DNA of 64,000 nt, from contig JARKRC010000056.1 in the NCBI GenBank assembly GCA_029974595.1, positions 248,001-312,000 on the forward strand, written 5' to 3'. Made by a program: the position numbers and the translations under genes. Within the stretch, counting starts at the first letter, position 1, and each line of letters begins with the position of its first letter. The notes below the pieces were generated by a model. The model was not told the DNA's origin, did not search any database, and saw only the letters and a list, made by a program, of their open reading frames with translations. The DNA comes from Ereboglobus sp. Lineage in GTDB: Bacteria > Verrucomicrobiota > Verrucomicrobiia > Opitutales > Opitutaceae. This document shows positions 52,894 through 60,846 of the stretch, piece by piece.

Positions 52894-53919
52894 ATGGCCA
52901 GATCGAAAACCCGTCCTTCCGCCGCGGGCCGCCGTTCGCGCATGGCGCCGCGCCGCCTGCTGCTCTGCGGCGTGTTTGTCATCGCCTTGCTGGGCGGTGT
53001 CTCGCTCTGGCACCGTTTCGCGCCGCCCGCCACGCAGGAGCGCATCGAAGCCGTCACGCTCGATGTGATCGACCTGCTGCGCGAAAACCGCGCGACACCG
53101 AAGGAGGTTGTTTTCTGGCTCGATTTGCTGTCGGACAAAATCCCCTTGGCCCGCGGAAAAACGATCGCGTCCGGCGTGACGATTGAAAGCAACACGATGG
53201 TTCTGGGCGGCACGCCCGCATCGTCGCAAAACCTGGATTTCCTGAAAAACAAAGGCTACCTCGCCGGCTACGATGAGAACCGCCGCAATCCCGCATGGGT
53301 CGCGTATCGCGTGTTCGAGCCGAAATACCCGGGGGGAAAACGCCCCGAGAAATTCGAACCCGATCCGCGCACGCGCGCCAAGGTGACGTCGTCCGCCTAC
53401 ACCAATTCCGGTTATGATCGCGGCCACATGGCCCCGAATCGGGCGATAGCGGTGTGCTACGGCCCGGAGGCGCAGCTCGAAACCTTTCTCATGTCGAACG
53501 TGGTGCCGCAACGCCACGGCCTGAACGCGGCCTTTTGGGAATCGATGGAAGCCCGCGTGATCGAGCGCCACACACGCCGCTTCGGGCAGGTCTGGATCCT
53601 TTGCGGGCCAGTTTACGATGCGGGAAAAAGCCATGCGAAAATCGGCTCCGGCGTGACGGTGCCGGACGCCTTTTTCCTGATCATCTCGACCTATAAAAAC
53701 ACGTCCTCGGACCCCGCCGCCGGCGCGCCGTCCCAAGGCCTCATGCGCGCGCAAGCGTTCCTCGTGCCGCATCGCGACATTTCCGCAAAGGAAGACCCCT
53801 CGAAATATCTCGTGAGCATCCGCGAAATCGAACGGCGCACGGGTCTCGATTTTTTCCCGCTGCTTTCGAGCCAAGTGCAGGAGGCGCTGGAAGCCCAGCC
53901 CGCGAAACGGGCGTGGTAA
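52894..53919 (+). CDS. Membrane-anchored DNA/RNA non-specific endonuclease
   Basis: A 341-aa protein with a basic N-terminus and one hydrophobic anchor (about 24-40, LLLCGVFVIALLGGVSLWH). A linker to ~100 precedes a beta-beta-alpha-metal nuclease domain (about 105-325). The catalytic motif is GYDRGHMAPN with the general-base His; SNVVPQRHGLNAAFWESME and VWILCGPVYD follow. This is the NucA/EndoG family, which degrades DNA and RNA outside the cytoplasm. It could scavenge nucleotides or act in defence. It is 57 nt after gpmI on the same strand, and a palindromic repeat follows it. Confidence 0.9.
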   Translation: MARSKTRPSAAGRRSRMAPRRLLLCGVFVIALLGGVSLWHRFAPPATQERIEAVTLDVIDLLRENRATPKEVVFWLDLLSDKIPLARGKTIASGVTIESNTMVLGGTPASSQNLDFLKNKGYLAGYDENRRNPAWVAYRVFEPKYPGGKRPEKFEPDPRTRAKVTSSAYTNSGYDRGHMAPNRAIAVCYGPEAQLETFLMSNVVPQRHGLNAAFWESMEARVIERHTRRFGQVWILCGPVYDAGKSHAKIGSGVTVPDAFFLIISTYKNTSSDPAAGAPSQGLMRAQAFLVPHRDISAKEDPSKYLVSIREIERRTGLDFFPLLSSQVQEALEAQPAKRAW

Positions 53920-53922
53920 ACA

Positions 53923-54065
53923 AATAACGCGTGCGACAAGGAGGGGCGGCGTCCCGCCGCCCGACACGACGAAGTCGTGCACGGTTTGGGAAATCTATGA
54001 ATCAATTTTGGGCGAGGCTTGCGCCTCGTCGGGCGGCGAGACGCCGCCCCTCCTTGCCGCACGCG
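53923..54065. repeat. Structured palindromic element, copy 1
   Basis: Outer 38-bp inverted repeats (53928-53965 and 54028-54065, CGCGTGCGACAAGGAGGGGC on the left) enclose two small hairpins, ACGAC-GAA-GTCGT and CGAGGC-TTGC-GCCTCG. It is a direct repeat of copy 2 at 56048. It lies between the convergent nuclease and LptA-type genes. Probably a MITE/REP-like mobile element; it may also act as a terminator. Confidence 0.85.
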
Positions 54066-54088
54066 GTTTCCCTCCGCCGCTTGTTCTT

Positions 54089-56242
54089 TCATTCCGTTGA
54101 TGGCGCGCGGATGATTTTGGGTTTTTCTATCGAGATGTCCTCCTGCCCGCGAATGAGGGTCATTTTTTCGCCGGTTATCATGACCGGCTCGGCGGGATTG
54201 GAGCGGTTAATGATGAGCGGTTTTCCAGTGAGCGTGATGCGGTCCTCCGGCGGGACGATTTCGGCGCGTTCGCAACTGGCCTCGCGCGCGAGCTGCTTGA
54301 AACGCACAACGCCGGTCGCAACCATCGACAGGATTTTCGATGCGGCGCTTTGCAGCTTGGGATCAAGCGGCAGCGCAGAGGCGGACGTTTCCGACGACTG
54401 CGGCGCGGGAGTGTCCGGTTTGTTTGGATCGGCATCGATGGCGAGGTGATCGCATGTGAGGTCGAGATTCGTGGCGGCGAGGCGCACGTCATGGTCGAGG
54501 ATGGCGTGCGCAATCTCGTCGGGCGTCGTCCACAGGGTGAGCGTTTTGCCGGTGATGACGGTTTTGACATCGGGTGTCGGGGACGCGGGAGCAGATGGCC
54601 GCGCCGCCGTGGCGCTGAGGTCTTTTAACGGCGGGAATGTGAGCGTAACATTGTTCCCGGCGGTCAGCCGGCGCTCCTGCTGATGGAGCGTAAAAATATC
54701 GGCGGTGGCGGTCGAGCCGGTGCCGTGGTCGGTGAGAACGGGATTTTGGGTGAGAATGATCCTGTCCTCGTGCGGGAGAACCTCGGCCTGTCCGCCGCGG
54801 ATTTCGCGTCCGGCCTGCGCCAAGTGGACGTTGCCGGTGGCGAGCAGACGGTGGAGCGGGGCGAGTTTGGGATTGGGAATCGCCGGAGCGGGCGCGGCGG
54901 GTTTTTCAGGCGTGACGGTGAGTTCGAGGTGATCGCTGGTGAGGCGTGTGTCCGTGGCGGTCACGGTCACATTGCCGTCGAGTTTCGCGTGCGTGAGTCC
55001 GTGCGGCGTTTCCCACATCACGTAGTCGGCGGCGGTGATGACGGTGTCCTTGGGTTCGGTTTTTGGCCCGGCTTTTTTGTCCTTCGATTTCGCATCGGCG
55101 GCCTGCCAGGGCGGGAGCGTGAAGCGGCCGTTCCGGCCTTCGACGCGACGGTTTGCACGATACAGCGTTATCGGGTCGCCGGCGGCGGTGATCTTGAGTT
55201 CGGCATCGGTGAGGACGGGGCTTTGCGTGAGTGTCACGCGATCTTCGCGCGGAAACATGTCGGCGCGTCCGCAGACGACGGTGCGCGCGCCTTGCGTAAG
55301 GCGGACATTGCCGGTGGCGACGAGAAGCTGGAAGCGGTCGAGCGTGGTGAGCGCGGGGTCTTTGTCCCGCAAGCGCTCGGCGGTGACGACGAGGCGGTCG
55401 CAGGTCAGGCGAAGGTTGTCGGTTGTGGCGACGCTGACATTGCCGGTGAGCACGGCGATCGTGGTGTTGGCGGCTTCGTTTTGGACGAGTTCGAGCGCGT
55501 CGGCGGTGATGAGGGTTTCGTCGGGGGGCCGGGCTTCGGGCTGTGGCGCGGCGTCGCGCGCCGGGACGGGCGCGGGAGCGTCGGAGCGTCCGAGGATGTT
55601 TTTGAGCGGCGCCTTGTAGATGATGCGGGCGTTTTTGTTGATGTTGAGTTTCTGGCGCGCGTGGTCGTAGCTCCAATCCTCGCCGGTCGCGTCGATTTCG
55701 TTTTCGCGGATAAGGCGGACGCTGTCCCTGCCTGTTATGCGCGGAGATTGCCGGATTTCGTCGAAAAAGACGCTGGCGGAGGGCGCGTCGATGCTGGCTT
55801 GCACGATGGCGGTGCCGTCCCCGGGGTATTGCGTAAAACGCAGGCCGCGGATGTCGGTTTGCAGCGGGCTGAGGCTGACGATTATCGCCTGGTCGCCCGC
55901 GATAAGATAGGTGCGGCGTCCGGCATCATTGAAGCCGGGGTAGCTGGGATTCTTGATCGGGTTGTTCGCCAGAATGTTTTTCCCCGGAGCCGCCGCGAGT
56001 GGAAGCGCGAGCAGGAACAGAAGCGCGAGGAAAACGCGTGCGGCAGGAATAACGCGTGCGACAAGGAGCGGCGGCGTCCCGCCGCCGGACACGACGAAGT
56101 CGTGCACGGTTTGGGAAATGTATGAATCAATTTTGGCGAGGCTTCGCCTCGTCCGGCGGCGGGACGCCGCCGCTCCTTGTTTTGCTCCTTCCCGCACGCG
56201 CGTGTTTTGTGAAAAGCGCTCTTCTGTGCGTTTATTTCGCAT
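54089..56242 (-). CDS. LPS transport-type protein with three LptA/OstA-like domains and possible LptC-like N-domain
   Basis: A frame of up to 717 aa. The longest start (ATG 56242) overlaps kdsC by 11 nt. The signal sequence VFLALLFLLALPLAAA follows a stretch encoded by repeat copy 2, and a GTG inside that repeat (MHDFVVSGGG) is another possible start; the true start is uncertain. The mature part begins with an LptC-like segment (RRTYLIAGDQAIIV to YDHARQKLNINKNARIIY). Three OstA/LptA-type repeats follow, marked by LLVATGNVRLTQ, LLATGNVHLAQ and MVATGVVRFKQ, each with EDR(V/I)xLT. LptA bridges carry LPS across the periplasm; KdsC next door supports this. Substrate binding was not tested. Confidence 0.75.
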   Translation of the reverse strand: MRNKRTEERFSQNTRVREGAKQGAAASRRRTRRSLAKIDSYISQTVHDFVVSGGGTPPLLVARVIPAARVFLALLFLLALPLAAAPGKNILANNPIKNPSYPGFNDAGRRTYLIAGDQAIIVSLSPLQTDIRGLRFTQYPGDGTAIVQASIDAPSASVFFDEIRQSPRITGRDSVRLIRENEIDATGEDWSYDHARQKLNINKNARIIYKAPLKNILGRSDAPAPVPARDAAPQPEARPPDETLITADALELVQNEAANTTIAVLTGNVSVATTDNLRLTCDRLVVTAERLRDKDPALTTLDRFQLLVATGNVRLTQGARTVVCGRADMFPREDRVTLTQSPVLTDAELKITAAGDPITLYRANRRVEGRNGRFTLPPWQAADAKSKDKKAGPKTEPKDTVITAADYVMWETPHGLTHAKLDGNVTVTATDTRLTSDHLELTVTPEKPAAPAPAIPNPKLAPLHRLLATGNVHLAQAGREIRGGQAEVLPHEDRIILTQNPVLTDHGTGSTATADIFTLHQQERRLTAGNNVTLTFPPLKDLSATAARPSAPASPTPDVKTVITGKTLTLWTTPDEIAHAILDHDVRLAATNLDLTCDHLAIDADPNKPDTPAPQSSETSASALPLDPKLQSAASKILSMVATGVVRFKQLAREASCERAEIVPPEDRITLTGKPLIINRSNPAEPVMITGEKMTLIRGQEDISIEKPKIIRAPSTE
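56048..56179. repeat. Structured palindromic element, copy 2
   Basis: A direct copy of the element at 53923. Left arm 56053-56090, inner right arm 56151-56179, and the same inner hairpins (ACGACGAAGTCGT, CGAGGC-TTC-GCCTCG). Stem differences from copy 1 are compensatory (GGAGGGGC vs GGAGCGGC with matching changes on the other arm). The outermost right arm is displaced by an 11-nt insertion, with CGCACGCG at 56193-56200. It overlaps the 5' part of the LptA-type gene. Confidence 0.85.
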
Positions 56243-56741
56243 GGGCTGCGAGAATGAAATCGCATATCTCGCGAACGGCGCCGCGTCCGGCGGGAGATTT
56301 TGTGACGAGGTCGGCGGCGGCGAGGGCGGGGGGCATCGCCGTGGGAACGGTCGCGCCGATGGCGGCCCATTTCATCGCGGGGGCGTCGATGTCGTCGTCG
56401 CCCATGTAAACGATTTGGTCGGGAGTGAGGTCGAGCACGGCGGCGATCGCCTGGAGTTCGCCGAGCTTGTCGTTGCTGCCTTGGATGAGGTAGGGGATTT
56501 TCAGCTCGTCCGCGCGGATGGAGGTCGAGCCGGATTTGCGTCCGGAAATCCATGCGGTGTCGATGCCCGCCATGCGGAGATAATAGAGCCCGGCGCCGTC
56601 AATGATACTGAAGGTTTTTGTCTCCGTGCCATCGCTGGCGACCTGAAGCGAGCCATCGGTGAGGATGCCATCGACATCCATCGCGAAGAGCTTGATTTTG
56701 CGCCAGGCGGCGCGCGTGGGTTTGGATTTTTTTATGGGCAT
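56232..56741 (-). CDS. kdsC: 3-deoxy-D-manno-octulosonate 8-phosphate (KDO-8-P) phosphatase
   Basis: A 169-aa HAD-superfamily C0 phosphatase of family length. Motif I is FAMDVDGILTDGSL (nucleophile Asp and acid Asp), motif II ISGRKS, Lys in GSNDKLGEL and motif III YMGDDDIDAPAM. It releases phosphate from KDO-8-P to give KDO for the LPS inner core. It overlaps the LptA-type gene by up to 11 nt and is 48 nt downstream of the E1 dehydrogenase on the same strand. In E. coli kdsC is likewise followed by lptC-lptA. Confidence 0.92.
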   Translation of the reverse strand: MPIKKSKPTRAAWRKIKLFAMDVDGILTDGSLQVASDGTETKTFSIIDGAGLYYLRMAGIDTAWISGRKSGSTSIRADELKIPYLIQGSNDKLGELQAIAAVLDLTPDQIVYMGDDDIDAPAMKWAAIGATVPTAMPPALAAADLVTKSPAGRGAVREICDFILAAHAK

Positions 56742-56789
56742 GGAAACGGAACGGGGATGAGCAATACGACAGATGATGCAGGGAAATGT

Positions 56790-58850
56790 TTAGCCCATCC
56801 AATCGGCGATTTTTTCGATGATGCTGCCCTTGGTCGGGCGGTAAACGTGCTCGAGTTCGGGGGCGAAGGGCACGGGCGCGTCGAGCGAGGCGATGCGGAG
56901 GGGGGCGGCTTCGAGCGAGAAGAAATTTTCCTCGGTGAGACGCGAGACGAGCTCGGCGCCGAAGCCGTGCGTGCGGTGGCCTTCGTGCAGGACGATCAGG
57001 CGGTGCGTGCGTTCGAGCGAGGCGCGGATGGCATCGAGATTGAGCGGGGCGAGGCAGCGCAGGTCGAAGAGATCGAAGAAGCGCTCGTATTCATTCGCGA
57101 AATAATCGGCGGCCTCGGCGGCGGGATGTACCATTTCGCCGTAAGTAATGAGCGTCGCATAGTCGCCGGCGCGGAGATGCGCGGGCTGCCAGACATCGCG
57201 GTAATTCGGGTCCCACACGACAGCGTGTTTGCCGCGGCGGTAGAGCGCCTTGTGCTCGAAAATGAGGACGGGATTGTTGTCCTCATAGGCGGCGAGGGTG
57301 GCGTTGAAGGCATCCTGCGGGTTGGACGGATAGATGGCCTTGAGGCCGGGGAAGGCGAGGAACAACGATTCGAGTTCCTGCGAATGAAAGGAACCCATCG
57401 TGATGCCGCCGCCGCAGGGAAGGCGGAGGACGAGGGGAACTTGCGCGCCGGAGCGGTAGCGATAAGTGGCAGCATTTTGCGTGATTTGTGTGACGGCCTC
57501 GGTGGAAAAATCGGCGAACTGGAATTCCTCGATGGGACGCATGCCGCCGAGCGCCAGACCGATGGCATAGCCGGTGCAGGCGCTTTCCGCGAGGGGGACG
57601 TTCATGACGCGGGGGCGTCCGAAATCGCGCAAGAGGTGCTCGGTGACTTTGAACGCGCCGCCGTAGGTGCCGATGTCCTGCCCGAGGATGAGCGATTCCG
57701 GACGCTCGGCCAGGATTTTGCGGAGGGCGGCGTTGATGGCTTGCGCCATGGTCAAATGCTGCGGCGAAGCGGGCTCGGCTTTCCACGGCATGGCGGGCGC
57801 GTCGGGCGCATACACGTCGCGCTGAAGAGCGGCGGCGTCAGGCGCGGGACGGGGAACGGCAAGCGAGACTTTTATGCAAGCCTCGACGTAAGCGGAGAGT
57901 TCGGCGTCGAGGGCGTCGAGTTGTTTGACGAGGCCGGCGGCGGCGAGGCGGGCGCGGAGTTTGGGGAGCGGGTCGGCAGCGGCGATGCGCCCGGCTTCAC
58001 CGGGTTGATAGTAGTCGCAAGTGTCGTAGGCGGCATGTCCGCGGAGGCGCACGACGCTGGCCTCGATGAGCATGGGGCGCGAGGTGGAGCGCACTTTTTC
58101 AATGGCTGCGGCGAGAGTGTCTGCGGCTTGCTCCGCGTCGGTGCCGTCGAGCGCGAGGCCTTCGATGCCGTAGCCGGCGGCGCGCTGCCAAAGGGCGGCG
58201 CCGGGGGCGCATTGCTCGTCGTAAGGCGTCGAGTAGGCGTAGCGGTTGTTCTCAATGATGAAGAGGACGGGGAGATTGAGGAGCGAGGCGAGATTGAGAG
58301 TCTCGTGAATGTCGCCCGTGGAGGAAGCCCCTTCGCCGAAAATGGAGATGCCGATGGCTTTTTTTCCGGCGCGGCGTTGTGCGTCGGCACAACCGGCGAC
58401 ATTGGAAAGCATCGCGCCGAGGTGGCTTATCATGGGGAGCGAACGGTTCGCGGGATCGCCGCGATGGATGTTGCCCTCGCGGGCCAGCGTGGGGCTGCCG
58501 GCGTTGGCAAAATATTGGTTGAGGTGCTCGCAGAGATGTTTGCTCCAGATGAGATGTCCGGCGAGGCAGCGATGGGTGAATGAAACGACGTCGGTGGTTT
58601 TGTCCGCGAGAAGGGCGAGGGGCGCGATGAGGGCTTCGTGGCCCTGGCCGCCGGTGACGGTGCCCTTGATGAGGCCCTGCCGGAAAAGATCGAGGATTCG
58701 GTTGTCGGCGATGCGGGAAAGTTGCATCCACGCGTAAATGCGCAAGCGGGCTTCGGGGGTGAGGGCGTTGCTGGCGAAGTCAGCGGCGCTGAGATCGCGC
58801 TGTTCAAGAATGGCGGGCGGCGTGGGAAAAGATTCGGTCGTGGATGCCAT
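56790..58850 (-). CDS. Fused E1 alpha/beta component of a 2-oxo-acid dehydrogenase
   Basis: A 686-aa protein joining both E1 halves. E1-alpha (about 25-345) has the TPP motif GEGASSTGDIHETLNLASLLNLPVLFIIENN and VTGGQGHEA. A linker of about 25 residues leads to E1-beta (about 375-686): LTMAQAINAALRKILAERPE, GQDIGTYGGAFKVTEHLL, VPLAESACTGYAIGLALGGMRPIEEFQFADF, LRLPCGGGITMGSFHSQELE. Branched-chain keto-acid and pyruvate dehydrogenases usually have separate chains; fused forms are known. No E2/E3 gene is adjacent. Substrate is likely a branched-chain 2-oxo acid or pyruvate. Confidence 0.9.
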   Translation of the reverse strand: MASTTESFPTPPAILEQRDLSAADFASNALTPEARLRIYAWMQLSRIADNRILDLFRQGLIKGTVTGGQGHEALIAPLALLADKTTDVVSFTHRCLAGHLIWSKHLCEHLNQYFANAGSPTLAREGNIHRGDPANRSLPMISHLGAMLSNVAGCADAQRRAGKKAIGISIFGEGASSTGDIHETLNLASLLNLPVLFIIENNRYAYSTPYDEQCAPGAALWQRAAGYGIEGLALDGTDAEQAADTLAAAIEKVRSTSRPMLIEASVVRLRGHAAYDTCDYYQPGEAGRIAAADPLPKLRARLAAAGLVKQLDALDAELSAYVEACIKVSLAVPRPAPDAAALQRDVYAPDAPAMPWKAEPASPQHLTMAQAINAALRKILAERPESLILGQDIGTYGGAFKVTEHLLRDFGRPRVMNVPLAESACTGYAIGLALGGMRPIEEFQFADFSTEAVTQITQNAATYRYRSGAQVPLVLRLPCGGGITMGSFHSQELESLFLAFPGLKAIYPSNPQDAFNATLAAYEDNNPVLIFEHKALYRRGKHAVVWDPNYRDVWQPAHLRAGDYATLITYGEMVHPAAEAADYFANEYERFFDLFDLRCLAPLNLDAIRASLERTHRLIVLHEGHRTHGFGAELVSRLTEENFFSLEAAPLRIASLDAPVPFAPELEHVYRPTKGSIIEKIADWMG

Positions 58851-58975
58851 GAGAAAATGTAAAATGCCACGGTGACGGCGCGAAGCGGGACGGGCAAGGG
58901 AAAGAATCGCGAGCCGGAACGCATGGAATTGTCACTTTCTCATTAATAAAACTCGGCCAGACGCGTTTAGGAGGT

Positions 58976-59008
58976 ATGATGAAGCCGCTTCAAAACTCCT
59001 TTTTATGA
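58976..59008 (+). other. Candidate 10-codon leader minicistron with strong Shine-Dalgarno
   Basis: AGGAGGT (58969-58975) is followed at once by ATGATGAAG, a frame for MMKPLQNSFL that stops at TGA 59006-59008. That stop overlaps the ATG of the next gene (ATGA at 59005). The downstream gene has no Shine-Dalgarno of its own, so translation may be coupled. CTCCT at 58996-59000 could also pair with the AGGAG. Confidence 0.35.
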
Positions 59009-59925
59009 CACGTCTTTCCGCCTTATTCCGATTGGTAACGTGCAGCATCCTTCCCGTGGCGCTGGCATCACTGGCGCTTGGCGCTTCCGACAAACCCGAG
59101 ACACGGCGCAAATGGGCAACCCCAAATGAGATTCGTGCGCTTTCTTATGCGATCGACCTCGCAGAAATGCCAATGTCTCGCTTAAAGGTTAATTCCGATC
59201 TGTGCGGAGAGCTGACTCCTATATCCCTTTACGTGGGAGGAAGTTTAGACGGATTATATCACTATCTTGCGATAACAAACCTCGAAGTCGACAAGCCTTA
59301 TTACGGAATCGAGCTAAAATACGATGAGCATAAAAAAGGGAGTTATGACACCGTTCAAGTTCTCTCCGCGAAACTGTTTTATCAGAATGAATATGGCATG
59401 AGATTTTACGATTCGGGGCCGATCCCTAATAGCCTCAAAGACAATTTCCGGGAAACTATGAAGAGAATAGGAAAAACTCCCTGGCAAATGGGCGTATTTT
59501 TGGCTGAATCAATGTCCGATCCCTCTCCGATATCTTACAGCACAAAAAGTGATCCTGATAAAAAAGGACTGCTTGATAGAAAATATCCGATTCCGCTTGT
59601 CGATGCGGAAGCTGACAGTGTTCTTTACTCGGAAAACGCAAAGGTGCCTGAACCCAAAAAAGTCGCCGAGCACGAGGTGCTTTATCCACTCGAATTAAAA
59701 CGCTCCGCAATCAGTGGCAAAGTGACGCTTTATGTGAAAGTAAATGAAGCCGGATGCCCCGTCAGAATTGCGGTCAAAGAATCGACTCAGGAAGTTTTTG
59801 AGCGATACGCCATCGCGCATGTGTTGCAGACGATATGGGAACCCGCTTCCAAGAACGATGGCCTGCAAGAACCTTGGTTCGAAACGAACGTAGTTTTTGG
59901 CCCTGGCAAAGAGGCGGGCTCGTGA
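59005..59925 (+). CDS. Secreted protein with TonB C-terminal-like domain
   Basis: A 306-aa protein with a signal peptide (about 1-27, ending LASLALGAS). The last ~85 residues match the TonB C-terminal pattern: PLELKRSAISGKVTLYVKVNEAGCPVRIAVKES, FERYAIAHVLQTIWEPA and a final beta-strand. No N-terminal membrane anchor or Pro-rich spacer is present, so it is not an energy transducer; it may be a periplasmic relative. The middle (about 60-220) is unrecognised. Its A+T content looks higher than that of its neighbours, and the upstream leader arrangement is unusual, so recent acquisition is possible. Ends 12 nt from the convergent UbiA-like gene. Confidence 0.72.
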   Translation: MTRLSALFRLVTCSILPVALASLALGASDKPETRRKWATPNEIRALSYAIDLAEMPMSRLKVNSDLCGELTPISLYVGGSLDGLYHYLAITNLEVDKPYYGIELKYDEHKKGSYDTVQVLSAKLFYQNEYGMRFYDSGPIPNSLKDNFRETMKRIGKTPWQMGVFLAESMSDPSPISYSTKSDPDKKGLLDRKYPIPLVDAEADSVLYSENAKVPEPKKVAEHEVLYPLELKRSAISGKVTLYVKVNEAGCPVRIAVKESTQEVFERYAIAHVLQTIWEPASKNDGLQEPWFETNVVFGPGKEAGS

Positions 59926-59937
59926 ATCCGTTTGGTC

Positions 59938-60795
59938 TCAATACATCAGCGTGAGCGCGGCGTAAAAGAGCATGGTGCCGTCAACGAGGCCGAGGTAGGC
60001 GCGGTCGCTCGGGTGGCGTCGCGTGCAGGTGATGGCGAGCTTGGCGGCGAGCGCGGCGAGGAGCGATGTTGTCAGGCGCTCCGGCGACGGGTGGCGGAGA
60101 TATTGTCCGACGCTCAACGCGCCAAATAGGAGCAGGGTGGCGTTCATCAGGCGGTAGCTGTTTTCGACCCCGATGAGATTGGGCAGGGTGTGGATGCCGT
60201 GGTCGAGATCGGTTTGCGCGTCGCGGATGTCGAACGCGATGCAGAGCGTGAGCATGAAGCTGAAGCGCAGCAGAATCTCGTAGGGATAATCGGCGGGGTT
60301 CAGACGCCACGCGAGAAACGGGAGGATGCCCGTCACGATTGTCCAGACCGTCGTGAGGATGATGATTTTCAGCCAGCCGAAATCCTTGAGGCGTTTTTTC
60401 CGGGCAAAGGGCAGCAGCGGGAGCGAATAGGCAAAGGAAAGGATGCCGAGCGGAGCGAACGCGTAGAGAACCGGCGCGGGGAGGCGGGGAAAACTCAGCG
60501 CGCAGAGAAGCACGCCGATGAGAAGGAAAACGTAATGGATGGGTTTGTGCGTGGCGCTCCAGCGGAAGCGGTCGGATGTCGCGGGCGCGGATTTTTTGAC
60601 GAGGTAATGGGCGTTGTAAACGAGGAGCGTCGCGCCGAACACGAAGGCGTTCAAGGCGGTCAGCACGGGCGGACGCGCGCTGATAAAAAGGTGTTCGGTG
60701 ACGACGCAGAGCCCGACGGCGCAGCACGCGGCAAAGAGGCTCGTGTAGAGCACGAAATCGAGAAGACGCGCCAGGATGATGCGGGATGCATTCAT
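59938..60795 (-). CDS. UbiA-like integral membrane protein
   Basis: The track starts at 60837; ATG 60795 (MNASRIILARLLDFVLYTS) gives 285 aa. About eight hydrophobic segments. FDIRDAQTDLDHGIHTLPNLIG resembles the second Asp-rich motif of UbiA prenyltransferases. The first motif is weak (NAHYLVKK in place of NDxxD), so it may be a divergent or non-enzymatic member. UbiA enzymes attach prenyl chains to quinone or heme precursors in the inner membrane. It follows cimA by 51 nt on the same strand. Function is tentative. Confidence 0.65.
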   Translation of the reverse strand: MNASRIILARLLDFVLYTSLFAACCAVGLCVVTEHLFISARPPVLTALNAFVFGATLLVYNAHYLVKKSAPATSDRFRWSATHKPIHYVFLLIGVLLCALSFPRLPAPVLYAFAPLGILSFAYSLPLLPFARKKRLKDFGWLKIIILTTVWTIVTGILPFLAWRLNPADYPYEILLRFSFMLTLCIAFDIRDAQTDLDHGIHTLPNLIGVENSYRLMNATLLLFGALSVGQYLRHPSPERLTTSLLAALAAKLAITCTRRHPSDRAYLGLVDGTMLFYAALTLMY

Positions 60796-60846
60796 TGCGG
60801 AATGCGGATTGCCTCGCGCCGCGATGCCACGGCGCAAGCGACACGC

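Noticed and set aside
51202-53982. 926-aa ORF on the minus strand opposite gpmI and the nuclease
   Set aside because: Antisense shadow spanning two well-supported genes; its N-terminus is just the palindromic repeat.
55953-58583. 876-aa plus-strand ORF opposite kdsC and the E1 dehydrogenase
   Set aside because: Gly/Glu-rich shadow of strongly supported genes, with no recognisable motif.
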